Below are positions 51,682-60,822 of a stretch of 64,000 nucleotides of DNA, piece after piece. The stretch is taken from contig NZ_SMTE01000008.1 of the NCBI RefSeq assembly GCF_004357765.1, forward strand, positions 186,001 to 250,000, in the 5' to 3' direction. The position numbers and the translations under genes were made by a program. The stretch is from Pseudomonas putida. GTDB taxonomy: Bacteria; Pseudomonadota; Gammaproteobacteria; Pseudomonadales; Pseudomonadaceae. How positions within the stretch are numbered: position 1 is the first letter of the stretch; the number at the start of each line of letters is the position of its first letter. Below the pieces are notes generated by a model. It was not told where the DNA came from, ran no database searches, and saw nothing but the letters and a program-made list of their open reading frames with translations.

Positions 51682-53874
51682 TCAGCGCAGCTGCAGACGC
51701 CAGGCACGGTGGATCCGGTTGTTGCGGGCAAAGTCCGGGTCCAGGGTCTGGGCGCTGATCTCCTCGACTGCATAGCGGGTCAGCAGGTGTTCATCGAACT
51801 GGAACTTGCGGAAGTTATTGGAGAAATACAGCACGCCGCCCGGGGCCAGGCGCGCCATGGCCAAGTCCAGCAGTTGCACGTGGTCGCGCTGCACGTCAAA
51901 CACACCTTCCATGCGCTTGGAGTTGGAGAAAGTCGGCGGATCGATGAAGATCAGGTCATAGCTGTCGCGGTTGGCTTCGAGCCAGGCCATGACGTCGCCC
52001 TGCTCCAGACGGTTGCGCTCGGAGAAGCCGTTGAGCGACAGGTTGCGTCGGGCCCAGTCCAGGTAAGTCTTGGACAGGTCGACGCTGGTGGTGCTCCGCG
52101 CACCGCCCTTGGCCGCATGCACGGTAGCTGTGGCGGTGTAGCAGAACAGGTTGAGGAAGCGCTTGCCAGCCGCCTCGCGCTGGATGCGCATCCGCATCGG
52201 ACGGTGGTCGAGGAACAGACCGGTGTCGAGGTAGTCGGTGAGGTTGACCAACAGTTTGACGCCGCCCTCCACCACCTCCATGAACCGCCCCTCGGTCCCC
52301 TGACGCTCGTATTGGCGGGTACCGCTCTGGCGCTCGCGACGCTTGAGCACCACACGCTGCGGATCGACGCCCAGCGCCTGGGGAATCGCCGACAAGGCGT
52401 CGAGCAGACGTGCCTGGGCCTTTTCCGGATCCACCGAGCGTGGCGGGGCGTATTCCTGCACATGCACCCAGTCTTGGTACAGATCGACGGCCAGCGCGTA
52501 CTCGGGCATGTCGGCATCGTAAACGCGGTAGCAACCGACTTGCTCACGACGGGCCCATTTGCCCAACTGCTTGAAGTTCTTCTGCAGGCGGTTGGCGAAC
52601 ATCTGAGCCCCTTCCGACAGGCGCGCCGGCTGGCTGGCGATGGCCTCACGGACACTCGACCGAGCGTCGTCGCCCTGCGCCTCGCGACGCTCGCCGGTGA
52701 CGAACTGGTCGGGCTGCACTTTGAACAGCAGCAGTTTGCACGGCAAGGCGCCGTTCCAGAACGCGTACTGCTTGTGGCTGCGGATCCCCATGCGTTTTCC
52801 CAGTTCGGGCGCGCCGGTGAAGACCGCCGCTTCCCAGCCCATGCAGGCCTGACGCAGGCGCTCGCCGAGGTTCTGGTAGAGGTACAGCAGGCTGGCCTCA
52901 TCACCCAGACGTTCGCCATAGGGCGGGTTGCTGATGACCAGGCCCTTCTGGTTCTGGTCGGGACGCGGCTCGAAGCTGGCGACCTCGCCCTGGTAGATCT
53001 TCACCCAGTCGCCCAGGCCCGCGCGCTCGACGTTGTTGCGGCCTGGCTGGATCAGCCGCGGGTCGGCCTCATAGCCACGAATCCACAGCGGTGGCTTGGC
53101 CAGACCGGCCTCGGCACGCGCCTGTGCTTCGTCGTGCACCTTGCGCCAGAGCGCCGGCACATGGCCGAGCCAGGCCGTGAAGCCCCAGCGTTCGCGCTTG
53201 AGGTTGGGCGCGATGTCGGCAGCGATCATCGCCGCTTCCACCAGGAACGTGCCGACACCGCACATCGGGTCGGCCAAAGCACCGCCGGCTGCGGCGATTC
53301 GTGGCCAGCCGGCACGGATCAGCACGGCGGCGGCAAGGTTCTCCTTGAGCGGCGCGGCGCCCTGCTGCAGACGATAACCACGTTGGTGCAGGCTATGACC
53401 GGAAAGGTCGAGTGACAGGATCGCCTCGCCTCGGTCCAGGCGCAGGTGCACGCGCACGTCAGGATCGATCTTTTCCACCGACGGCCGCAGGCCTTCACGG
53501 TTGCGCAGTTTGTCGACGATGGCGTCCTTGACCTTGAGCGCGCCGAAATGGGTGTTGTCGATCCCCGACCCATGGCCGCTGAACTCGACGGCCAGTGTGC
53601 CATCAGCGGCCAGGTGGTCGGCCCAGTCGAGCCCATGGACGCCATCGTACAGATCGTCAGCGTTCTTCATGGGGAAGCGCTTGAGCACCAGCAGCACCCG
53701 ATTGGCCAGGCGCGACCAGAGGCACAGGCGGTAGGCGGTTTCCATGTCGGCGGCGCCGCGAATGGCCGAGGTGTGCTCACGCACGTCATCCAGGCCGAGG
53801 CCCTTGGCCTCTTCGGCGAGCAGGCCTTCGAGGCCTTTGGGGCAGGTGAGATAGAGTTCGAAACGGTCCGACAT
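51682..53874 (-). CDS. rlmL: 23S rRNA methyltransferase RlmKL, 730 aa
   Basis: The bifunctional enzyme making m2G2445 and m7G2069 in 23S rRNA. It begins MSDRFELYLTCPKGLEGLLAEEAKGL with an N-terminal THUMP-type domain, then the RlmL methyltransferase (MCGVGTFLVEAAMIA and the catalytic SNPPYGERLG), then RlmK (LNLFCYTATATVHAA, IDPPTFSNSKRM). The start at 53874 is the family start; the frame extends to 54015 with a basic, non-family N-terminus. Very long antisense frames cross it and are shadows. Confidence 0.96.
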   Translation of the reverse strand: MSDRFELYLTCPKGLEGLLAEEAKGLGLDDVREHTSAIRGAADMETAYRLCLWSRLANRVLLVLKRFPMKNADDLYDGVHGLDWADHLAADGTLAVEFSGHGSGIDNTHFGALKVKDAIVDKLRNREGLRPSVEKIDPDVRVHLRLDRGEAILSLDLSGHSLHQRGYRLQQGAAPLKENLAAAVLIRAGWPRIAAAGGALADPMCGVGTFLVEAAMIAADIAPNLKRERWGFTAWLGHVPALWRKVHDEAQARAEAGLAKPPLWIRGYEADPRLIQPGRNNVERAGLGDWVKIYQGEVASFEPRPDQNQKGLVISNPPYGERLGDEASLLYLYQNLGERLRQACMGWEAAVFTGAPELGKRMGIRSHKQYAFWNGALPCKLLLFKVQPDQFVTGERREAQGDDARSSVREAIASQPARLSEGAQMFANRLQKNFKQLGKWARREQVGCYRVYDADMPEYALAVDLYQDWVHVQEYAPPRSVDPEKAQARLLDALSAIPQALGVDPQRVVLKRRERQSGTRQYERQGTEGRFMEVVEGGVKLLVNLTDYLDTGLFLDHRPMRMRIQREAAGKRFLNLFCYTATATVHAAKGGARSTTSVDLSKTYLDWARRNLSLNGFSERNRLEQGDVMAWLEANRDSYDLIFIDPPTFSNSKRMEGVFDVQRDHVQLLDLAMARLAPGGVLYFSNNFRKFQFDEHLLTRYAVEEISAQTLDPDFARNNRIHRAWRLQLR

Positions 53875-54435
53875 GAGTCTTCCAGAGCCTTGGGCTGTTT
53901 GAGTGACGAAGCGACGCATCGCCTCGCCGATGTTTGCCCGAACGCCCTTCCAGCAAGCGTTCGAGTGGCCGCCGCTACGCGCCATGCGCAGAGGACGGCC
54001 GGGCCGCCCGGACATTCGGCCGCTTGCCGGGTGGCAAAGACAGCTTAGATCATCGGGCAGTACGAATAATTTCCCGCGAACCAGGCTCGATGTGACCCTT
54101 CGTCGCGTTTCCAGGTGTTTCCATCAGCGCATGCCAGCAATGGCAAAATGCCTATCATGCTGCGGCAAACCCCGATCACAGGCGGCTCAGGGCCAAACAA
54201 GGTTGAGTCGCATTTATTTACTTATCCTCTCACCCTAGAAAAGATTACGTCCTTATGACAAATCGATCATTCCCAGGGCGAGCCGCTTTCGATAGAACTG
54301 GTCTCAGGCCACTTCGCAACGAGGCGGCACTTTCAGCTCGCCACGCCGGCAGCGAGCGCAAACCGGCAGAACGATTCTGCCCGGCCTCGGAGAGGCCGAC
54401 GGGACATTACAGTCAACAAGTGAGGGCAACACCCT
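53875..54435. other. rlmL-rmf divergent intergenic region
   Basis: This 561-base stretch between divergent rlmL and rmf presumably holds both promoters and perhaps an untranslated leader for rmf. A frame at 54255-54449 with ATG overlaps the rmf start and has no ribosome site; I treat it as non-coding. No clear promoter boxes can be assigned by eye. Confidence 0.55.
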
Positions 54436-54651
54436 ATGAGAAGACTTAAGCGTGATCCGTTGGAAAGAGCATATTCACGTGGCTACCAATACGGGGTCAC
54501 CGGCAAATCCCGCGAACTTTGCCCCTTCAATCTTCCTTCTGTACGCCAAGCCTGGATCAACGGCTGGCGCGAAGGTCGCGGTGATAACTGGGACGGAATG
54601 ACTGGCACCGCTGGCATCCATAGACTCAACGAAAATCACGCCGTTGGCTGA
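54436..54651 (+). CDS. rmf: Ribosome modulation factor, 71 aa
   Basis: A small basic protein that dimerises 70S ribosomes into inactive 100S particles in stationary phase. The sequence has the family layout: MRRLKRDPLERAYSRGYQYGVTGKSRELCPFN, then RQAWINGWREGRGDNWDG. Length and position (upstream neighbour rlmL, downstream pyrD) are as in Pseudomonas. A terminator follows at 54712. Confidence 0.95.
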   Translation: MRRLKRDPLERAYSRGYQYGVTGKSRELCPFNLPSVRQAWINGWREGRGDNWDGMTGTAGIHRLNENHAVG

Positions 54652-54711
54652 ACGAGGACATTGATTTCGAGTCACCATGCGCGCCCCATCCGGGCGGCGG
54701 GCTAAGGCCCA

Positions 54712-54737
54712 GGGGCCCCTTCAAGGGGCCCTTTTTT
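54712..54737 (+). terminator. rmf terminator
   Basis: GGGCCCCTT and AAGGGGCCC form a nine-pair stem with a one-base turn (real loop probably larger), followed by six T. It separates rmf from the convergent pyrD. Confidence 0.85.
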
Positions 54738-54746
54738 ATGCCTCGC

Positions 54747-55772
54747 TCAACCACGCGGCATCGCAGCGATCGCATCCACCGCCTCACGGATCAGCGCAGG
54801 TCCCTTGTAGATGAAGCCCGAGTAGATCTGCACCAGGCTCGCACCGGCCGCGATCTTCTCGGCCGCATGGCGCCCTTCGGTGATGCCACCCGCCGCGATG
54901 ATCGGCAACTTGCCGCCCAGCTCGCCGGCCAGCACCTTGACGGTGTGGGTGCTTTTTTCCAGCACCGGAGCGCCACTCAGGCCACCCGCCTCGCCGCCAT
55001 GCTCCAGGCCTTCGACCCCTTCGCGGCTGAGCGTGGTGTTGGTGGCGATCACCGCATCCATCCCCGAGGCCAGCAACGCGCCGGCGACCAGGGCGGTTTC
55101 CTCATCGCTCATGTCCGGGGCGATCTTGATCGCCAAAGGCACTCGCTTGCCGTGCTCGCCCGCCAGTTGCTCGCGGCGCTCGGCCAGGGCATCGAGCAGT
55201 TGCTTGAGCGAATCGCCGAACTGCAGGCTACGCAGTCCGGGGGTATTCGGCGAACTGACGTTGACGGTGATATAGCTGGCTGCGGTGTAGACCTTGTTCA
55301 GGCAGATCAGGTAATCGTCCACGGCACGCTCGACCGGCGTGTCGAAGTTCTTGCCGATGTTGATGCCAAGCACACCCTCGTAGCGCGAAGCACGCACGCG
55401 CTCGAGGAGGTGATCGACCCCCAGGTTGTTGAAGCCCATGCGGTTGATGATCGCCGTGGCCTGCGGCAGGCGGAACAATCGTGGCTTGGGGTTGCCCGGT
55501 TGCGGACGCGGCGTCACGGTACCGATCTCGACGAAGCCGAAGCCCAGCTGGGCAAAACCGTCGATGGCCGCGCCGTTCTTGTCCAGTCCCGCCGCCAGCC
55601 CCACCGGATTGGCGAAGTTCAAGCCCATGACACTCACCGGCAATGGCGCCGGCTGCTTGCACAGCATGCCGTTGAGACCGAGGCGGCCACCGGCACCGAT
55701 CAGGTCCAGGGACAGGTCGTGGGAGGTTTCCGGAGAAAGCTTGAACAGCAGCTGGCGGGCCAGGGTATACAT
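54747..55772 (-). CDS. pyrD: Dihydroorotate dehydrogenase (quinone), class 2, 341 aa
   Basis: The membrane-associated enzyme of pyrimidine synthesis that oxidises dihydroorotate with ubiquinone. Class 2 features: N-terminal amphipathic helix ([20 protein letters not shown]), [13 protein letters not shown], the catalytic Ser in [10 protein letters not shown] and the FMN-binding GGIT and IYSGFIYKG segments. ATG 55772 gives the usual length; the frame runs to 55883 without support. Two stops are convergent with rmf. Confidence 0.96.
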   Translation of the reverse strand: MYTLARQLLFKLSPETSHDLSLDLIGAGGRLGLNGMLCKQPAPLPVSVMGLNFANPVGLAAGLDKNGAAIDGFAQLGFGFVEIGTVTPRPQPGNPKPRLFRLPQATAIINRMGFNNLGVDHLLERVRASRYEGVLGINIGKNFDTPVERAVDDYLICLNKVYTAASYITVNVSSPNTPGLRSLQFGDSLKQLLDALAERREQLAGEHGKRVPLAIKIAPDMSDEETALVAGALLASGMDAVIATNTTLSREGVEGLEHGGEAGGLSGAPVLEKSTHTVKVLAGELGGKLPIIAAGGITEGRHAAEKIAAGASLVQIYSGFIYKGPALIREAVDAIAAMPRG

Positions 55773-55875
55773 GGGCAGGCGAGGCTCGGGGGTGAATGAG
55801 GGTGCGATTATAGCCAGCGCCGGCCTGGCATGACAGCAAATCCTCGGCGCCCTTGGCACATGGGTTGCTTCGCCT

Positions 55876-57114
55876 ATGTCCACAGCCTATTCAGTACGGG
55901 CGAGGACTTTTGTGAATACAGCACCACTCGCGTGGGTCAACGGCAGCGATGCGCCGGAGAAGCCCAGCCTCGATATCGGCTTCATGGCCCTCACCGATTG
56001 CGCTTCGGTCGTGGTCGCCGCCACTCAGGGCTTCGCCCAACAGCAAGGCCTTACCCTCAACCTCAAGCGCCAGGGTTCCTGGGCCGGCCTGCGCGACAAG
56101 CTGGTCAGCGGCGAGCTGGATGCCGCCCATTGCCTGTATGGTCTGATCTATGCCGTGCACCTGGGCATCGGCGGAGTGCCGGCCAAGGACATGGCGGTGC
56201 TCATGGGCCTGAATCAGAACGCCCAGGCCATCAATCTGTCCTCAGCCCTGCAAGGCAAGGGCGTGACCAACCCTGAAGCACTGGCGCGACTGGTGCACCA
56301 GCATGGCACACGACTGACCTTCGCCCAGACTTTTCCCACCGGCACCCATGCCATGTGGTTGTACTACTGGCTGGCCAGCCAAGGCATCCATCCGCTGCGC
56401 GACGTCGACAGCGTGGTGGTGCCTCCTGCGCAGATGGTCGCTCACCTGGAGGCCGGTCGTATCGATGGCTTCTGTGTCGGCGAGCCCTGGTCGGCCGATG
56501 CGGTGGCCAAGGGACAGGGCTTCACCCTGACGACCAGCCAGTCGATTTGGCCGGATCATCCGGAAAAGGTGCTGGGGTGCGCACGCGCCTTCGTCGAACA
56601 GTACCCTAACAGTGCAAGGGCACTGATCAAGGCCATCCTGGCCGCCAGCCGCTTCATCGAACAAGGTGCCGACAACCGTCGCAGTACGGCGCAACTGCTC
56701 AGCGGCAGCGCCTACCTCGACACCGCGCCGGCCAACATCGAGCCGCGCCTGCTCGGCGACTATCACGACGGCCTCGGCAATCACTGGCACGACCCCCATG
56801 GCCTGCGGGTGTTCGACCAGGGTCGGGCAAACCTGCCCTACCTGTCCGATGGCATGTGGTTCATGACTCAGTTCCGCCGCTGGGGTCTTCTGCGTGACGA
56901 TCCCGACTACCTGGCAGTGGCGCGCAAGGTCCAACAGTTGGCGTTGTATCGGGACGCCGCCAGCGCCATGGGCGTGCCCTGTCACGAAGCATCGATGCGC
57001 AGCAGCCTGCTGATCGATGGCATCCGCTGGGATGGCAGCGACCCCCACGGCTATGCCCGCAGCTTCCGCCTGCATGCCCTGGGCGAAGCGCCCAGCGCCC
57101 GCGTTGGACTGTGA
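55876..57114 (+). CDS. nasS: Nitrate-responsive regulator NasS (NrtA/CmpA-like), 412 aa
   Basis: An NrtA-like periplasmic-type binding protein without a signal peptide, hence cytosolic: [45 protein letters not shown] and [15 protein letters not shown]. In the NasS/NasT system NasS binds nitrate and releases the antiterminator NasT. nasT follows 10 bases downstream. No transporter permease is adjacent, which supports the sensor role over transport. Confidence 0.92.
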   Translation: MSTAYSVRARTFVNTAPLAWVNGSDAPEKPSLDIGFMALTDCASVVVAATQGFAQQQGLTLNLKRQGSWAGLRDKLVSGELDAAHCLYGLIYAVHLGIGGVPAKDMAVLMGLNQNAQAINLSSALQGKGVTNPEALARLVHQHGTRLTFAQTFPTGTHAMWLYYWLASQGIHPLRDVDSVVVPPAQMVAHLEAGRIDGFCVGEPWSADAVAKGQGFTLTTSQSIWPDHPEKVLGCARAFVEQYPNSARALIKAILAASRFIEQGADNRRSTAQLLSGSAYLDTAPANIEPRLLGDYHDGLGNHWHDPHGLRVFDQGRANLPYLSDGMWFMTQFRRWGLLRDDPDYLAVARKVQQLALYRDAASAMGVPCHEASMRSSLLIDGIRWDGSDPHGYARSFRLHALGEAPSARVGL

Positions 57115-57124
57115 GGACGCCACC

Positions 57125-57700
57125 ATGCTGCGCATCCTGCTGATCGACGACACCCAGATGAAACTCGGTCGCCTCAAGGCGGCCCTGTGCGAGGCCGGCT
57201 TCGAGGTGATCGAAGCGCCAAGCCTGACCATCGACCTGCCCGCCTGCGTCGAAACGGTGCATCCGGACGTGGTATTGATCGATACCGACTCACCGGGTCG
57301 TGATGTGATGGAACACGTGGTGCTGGTCAGCCGCGAGCGCCCGCGGCCGATCGTGCTGTTCACCGACGAACACGATCCGGGGGTGATGCGCCAGGCGATC
57401 CAGGCCGGGGTCAGCGCGTACATCGTCGAAGGCATCCACGCCGCGCGCCTGCAGCCGATCCTCGATGTCGCCATGGCGCGCTTCGAAAGCGACCAGGCGC
57501 TCAAGGCGCAACTGCTGGCCCGCGACCAGCAACTGGCCGAGCGCAAACGAATCGAGCAAGCCAAGGGCTTGCTGATGAAAATGAAGGACTGCAACGAGGA
57601 ACAGGCCTACACACTGATGCGGCGCCAGGCCATGAGTCGTCAGCAGAAGCTGATCCAGGTGGCGGAACAGATCATTGCCATGCATGAAATGCTTGGCTGA
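57125..57700 (+). CDS. nasT: ANTAR-domain antitermination regulator NasT, 191 aa
   Basis: A receiver-like domain (about 1-120: LRILLIDDTQMKLGRLK, VVLIDTDSPG) linked by a coiled coil to a C-terminal ANTAR RNA-binding domain (about 130-190: RKRIEQAKGLLMKMKDCNEEQAYTLMRRQAMS). It prevents termination in the leaders of nitrate assimilation genes when free of NasS. A fitting leader lies directly downstream (57748-57834), before the nitrate transporter. Confidence 0.94.
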   Translation: MLRILLIDDTQMKLGRLKAALCEAGFEVIEAPSLTIDLPACVETVHPDVVLIDTDSPGRDVMEHVVLVSRERPRPIVLFTDEHDPGVMRQAIQAGVSAYIVEGIHAARLQPILDVAMARFESDQALKAQLLARDQQLAERKRIEQAKGLLMKMKDCNEEQAYTLMRRQAMSRQQKLIQVAEQIIAMHEMLG

Positions 57701-57747
57701 ATCGGCGAACGCCGAGTTGGCCCGCGTCTTGCTCGACATAGCGCACC

Positions 57748-57834
57748 GGTAGCCAACGGCGGTTGCCCACTTACATCCGACAAAGACGTCGCTCTCTCTT
57801 TTCACTTTCGTGAAATGGGTAGCGGCGTTTTTTT
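57748..57834 (+). promoter_or_regulatory. NasT-controlled antitermination leader
   Basis: A hairpin GGTAGCC (57748-57754), hexaloop AACGGC, GGTTGCC (57761-57767) pairs fully with two G-U pairs. Its loop has A at position 1 and G at position 4, as required for ANTAR binding. It is followed by an intrinsic terminator: ACGTCGCT (57786-57793) pairs with AGCGGCGT (57821-57828) around an inner hairpin TTTCAC/GTGAAA, ending in a T run to 57834. The transporter gene starts 31 bases later. A second upstream hexaloop hairpin was not clearly found. Confidence 0.8.
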
Positions 57835-57864
57835 GTTCCGTTGCATTGCCGAATGAGGTGTTCG

Positions 57865-59076
57865 ATGACTACCAGCTTCTGGAAATCCGGGCATGTGCCC
57901 ACTCTGTTCGCCGCGTTCCTGTATTTCGACCTGAGTTTCATGGTCTGGTACCTACTCGGCCCATTGGCGGTGCAGATCGCCGCCGACCTGCAGTTGAGCG
58001 CGCAGCAACGCGGCCTGATGGTCGCCACACCGATCCTCGCCGGGGCGGTGCTGCGCTTTGCCATGGGCATGCTGGTAGATCGACTGTCCCCCAAGACCGC
58101 TGGCCTGATCGGCCAGGTCGCAGTGATCGGCGCACTCGCCGGTGCCTGGATGCTGGGGGTGCGGACCTACGAACAGGCACTGCTGTTGGGCGTGTTCCTG
58201 GGCTTTGCCGGCGCATCGTTCGCGGTATCACTGCCGCTGGCCTCGCAGTGGTACCCGCCGCAGCATCAGGGCAAAGCCATGGGCATCGCCGGGGCGGGTA
58301 ATTCTGGCACGGTGTTCGCCGCCTTGCTCGCACCGGCGCTGGCCGCAAGCTTTGGCTGGAACAATGTCTTCGGCTTCGCCTTGATCCCACTGCTGCTGAC
58401 CCTGCTGGTGTTCACCTTGCTGGCGCGCAATGCCCCGCAGCGCCCCAAGCCCAAGGCCATGGCCGACTACTTCAAGGCCCTCGGTGACCGCGACAGCTGG
58501 TGGTTCATGTTCTTCTACAGCGTCACTTTCGGTGGCTTCATCGGCCTGGCCAGTGCCCTGCCCGGCTACTTCAGCGATCAGTACGGGCTGAGTCCGATCA
58601 CGGCCGGTTACTACACCGCCGCCTGTGTCTTCGCCGGCAGCCTGATGCGGCCCTTGGGGGGTGCCCTGGCCGACCGCTTCGGTGGCATCCGCACCTTGCT
58701 GGGCATGTACAGCGTGGCCGCCATCTGCATCGCTGCAGTGGGCTTCAACCTACCCAGCGCGGCGGCGGCCCTGGCCTTGTTCGTCAGCGCCATGCTAGGC
58801 CTCGGTGCCGGCAATGGTGCAGTGTTCCAACTGGTGCCGCAGCGCTTTCGCCAGGAAATCGGCGTGATGACCGGACTGATCGGCATGGCCGGCGGTATCG
58901 GCGGCTTCCTGCTCGCCGCCGGCCTGGGCACCATCAAGCAACACACCGGCGACTATCAGCTAGGGCTGTGGCTGTTCGCCAGTCTTGGTGTGCTGGCCTG
59001 GTTCGGCCTGCATGGCGTCAAGCGTCGCTGGCGTACCACCTGGGGCTCGGCGGCTATCACCGCGGCGCGGGTCTGA
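57865..59076 (+). CDS. nasA: Nitrate/nitrite MFS transporter (NarK/NasA type), 403 aa
   Basis: A 12-helix major facilitator of the nitrate/nitrite porter family: FAAFLYFDLSFMVWYLLGPLA, the nitrate signature AGAGNSGTVFAALLAP (about 149-164), and a second one, GLIGMAGGIGGFLLA. It imports nitrate for assimilation. Located behind the NasT leader, so its expression depends on nitrate. The start MTTSFWKSGH at 57865 is the family start. It is followed nine bases later by the phosphatase/kinase gene. Confidence 0.92.
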   Translation: MTTSFWKSGHVPTLFAAFLYFDLSFMVWYLLGPLAVQIAADLQLSAQQRGLMVATPILAGAVLRFAMGMLVDRLSPKTAGLIGQVAVIGALAGAWMLGVRTYEQALLLGVFLGFAGASFAVSLPLASQWYPPQHQGKAMGIAGAGNSGTVFAALLAPALAASFGWNNVFGFALIPLLLTLLVFTLLARNAPQRPKPKAMADYFKALGDRDSWWFMFFYSVTFGGFIGLASALPGYFSDQYGLSPITAGYYTAACVFAGSLMRPLGGALADRFGGIRTLLGMYSVAAICIAAVGFNLPSAAAALALFVSAMLGLGAGNGAVFQLVPQRFRQEIGVMTGLIGMAGGIGGFLLAAGLGTIKQHTGDYQLGLWLFASLGVLAWFGLHGVKRRWRTTWGSAAITAARV

Positions 59077-59085
59077 GGTCGCTCG

Positions 59086-60747
59086 ATGAGCCTGCAGCTG
59101 AGCTTCGCCCAGGCCACCGCCACCGGTCCGCGCGCGGAAAACCAGGACGCCTTGCGCCTGGTGACGCCAGCGCCGGAACTGGCGGCGAGCAAAGGCTACC
59201 TGTTCGCCTTGGCCGATGGCGTCAGCCAGTGCGCAGATGGCGGCCTGGCTGCGCGCGCCAGCCTGCAGGCGCTGGCCCTGGACTACTACGCCACCCCGGC
59301 GACCTGGGGCGTGCCCCAGGCCTTGGACCGACTGCTGAGTGCACAGAACCGCTGGTTGCGCGCACAGGGCAACGGTCAGCCGCTGCTCACCACCCTCAGC
59401 GCCCTGGTCCTGCGCGGGCGGCGCTACACCCTGGCGCATGTCGGCGACTGCCGCGCCTATCGCTGGCATGAAGGCCGGTTGCAGTGCCTGAGCGAAGATC
59501 ACGTCTGGGACCAACCAGGCATGCAGCATGTGCTCAAGCGCGCCCTTGGCCTGGATCAGCACCTGCTGGTCGATTACCGCGAAGGCGAACTGCAGCCGGG
59601 CGAGCGCTACCTGCTGGTGAGCGATGGCGTCTGGGCCAGCCTGGGCGACCGGCACATCCAGTCGATACTGCGCGAGCAAACCGACCCGCAAGCCGCCGTC
59701 GACACGTTGGTAGCCAGCGCCCACCACAATGGCAGCCAGGACAATGCCAGCGCTCTGCTGGTACAGGTCGAGCAACTCGGCCCGGCCAACCTCGGCGATA
59801 CCCTGGCACAATTGAGTCAGTGGCCACTGCCTGGCCCGCTGCGCGAGGGGCAGCTCATCGATGGCTGGCACGTCGACAACCTGCTGGCGCACAGTCGTCA
59901 GTCGCTGCTCTACCGGGTGCGCGATCCACAAGGCCAGCCATGGCTGCTCAAGACCTTGCCTGCCAGCTGTGAGGAGCCCGGCGCAATCCAGAGACTGTTG
60001 CTGGAAGAGTGGTTTCTGCGCCGCGTCACCGGACGGCATTTTCCTGAACTGCATGCCGGTAGCCAACGCCAGCACTTGTACTATGTGATGCGCGAATACA
60101 GTGGCCACAATCTGGCCGACATCCTTGCCGAGCATGGTCCACTGCCGCTGCCGCAATGGCTGGAGATGGCCCGCCAGCTGTTACACGCCGTCGGGGTACT
60201 GCACCGGCGTAACCTGGTACACCGCGACATCAAGCCCGACAACCTGCACCTGGGTCAGGACGGCCAACTGCGCCTGCTGGACTTCGGCCTGGCTTACTGC
60301 CCTGGGCTGTCCGAAGACCTGCCGTTCGACGTTCCCGGCACCCCCTCGTTCATCGCCCCCGAGGCGTTCGAAGGACAGGCACCCAGCCCGCGCCAGGACC
60401 TCTATGCCGTCGGCGTGACCCTGTACCAGCTGTTGACCGGCCACTTTCCCTACGGCGAAATCGAGCCGTTCCAGCGTCCGCGCTTTGGCCAACCGGTCAA
60501 TCCTGGCCGCTATCGCCCCGACCTACCGGAATGGTTGCAGCACAATCTGCTGCAGGCCGTCGCGGTGGTACCGGCACAACGTTTCGAGACTGCCGAGCAA
60601 TGGCTGTTGCTGCTCGAACGCGGCGAACGCCAGGACCTGCCCGACCGCCCGCGCCCCTTGCTCGAGCGAGAACCGCTGAAGGTATGGCGCACCCTGGCGC
60701 TGCTGTCTTTGCTGTTGAACCTGGTATTGCTCATTTGGCGGCTGTGA
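59086..60747 (+). CDS. PP2C phosphatase fused to Ser/Thr kinase, membrane-anchored, 553 aa
   Basis: The N-terminal 240 residues are a PP2C phosphatase with metal-binding Asp residues (ENQDALRLV, LADGVSQCADGG, HVGDCRAY, SDGVWASL, QDNASALLV). Residues about 255-520 are a protein kinase: Lys in WLLKTLPAS, HRDIKPDNLHL, LLDFGLAYC and GTPSFIAPEAF. A C-terminal membrane helix ends the protein (ALLSLLLNLVLLIWRL). It is in the nitrate operon, so it probably tunes transport or assimilation. This fusion occurs widely in Pseudomonas nitrate operons. Confidence 0.93.
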   Translation: MSLQLSFAQATATGPRAENQDALRLVTPAPELAASKGYLFALADGVSQCADGGLAARASLQALALDYYATPATWGVPQALDRLLSAQNRWLRAQGNGQPLLTTLSALVLRGRRYTLAHVGDCRAYRWHEGRLQCLSEDHVWDQPGMQHVLKRALGLDQHLLVDYREGELQPGERYLLVSDGVWASLGDRHIQSILREQTDPQAAVDTLVASAHHNGSQDNASALLVQVEQLGPANLGDTLAQLSQWPLPGPLREGQLIDGWHVDNLLAHSRQSLLYRVRDPQGQPWLLKTLPASCEEPGAIQRLLLEEWFLRRVTGRHFPELHAGSQRQHLYYVMREYSGHNLADILAEHGPLPLPQWLEMARQLLHAVGVLHRRNLVHRDIKPDNLHLGQDGQLRLLDFGLAYCPGLSEDLPFDVPGTPSFIAPEAFEGQAPSPRQDLYAVGVTLYQLLTGHFPYGEIEPFQRPRFGQPVNPGRYRPDLPEWLQHNLLQAVAVVPAQRFETAEQWLLLLERGERQDLPDRPRPLLEREPLKVWRTLALLSLLLNLVLLIWRL

Positions 60748-60780
60748 TCATCTGCTCGCAGCAAATCCCAGACAAAGAAA

Positions 60781-60803
60781 AACCCGGCCGAGGCCGGGTT
60801 TTT
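60781..60803. terminator. Bidirectional terminator between kinase gene and oprF
   Basis: AACCCGGCC and GGCCGGGTT form a nine-pair stem with a two-base turn, with T runs on both sides (TTT on plus; TTTCTTTG on minus). It serves the convergent kinase and oprF genes. Confidence 0.85.
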
Positions 60804-60822
60804 CATTGAAGCGTCAAACCAA

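Noticed and set aside
51652-53415. 587-aa plus-strand frame
   Set aside because: Antisense to rlmL, whose motifs are unmistakable; long antisense frames are expected in high-GC Pseudomonas genes.
54255-54449. 64-aa plus-strand frame upstream of rmf
   Set aside because: Overlaps the rmf start and has no Shine-Dalgarno; more likely part of the rmf leader.
56242-57594. 450-aa minus-strand frame
   Set aside because: Antisense shadow of nasS and nasT; no recognisable protein features.
58960-60156. 398-aa minus-strand frame
   Set aside because: Antisense to the phosphatase/kinase and transporter genes; Gln/Ala-rich composition typical of shadows.
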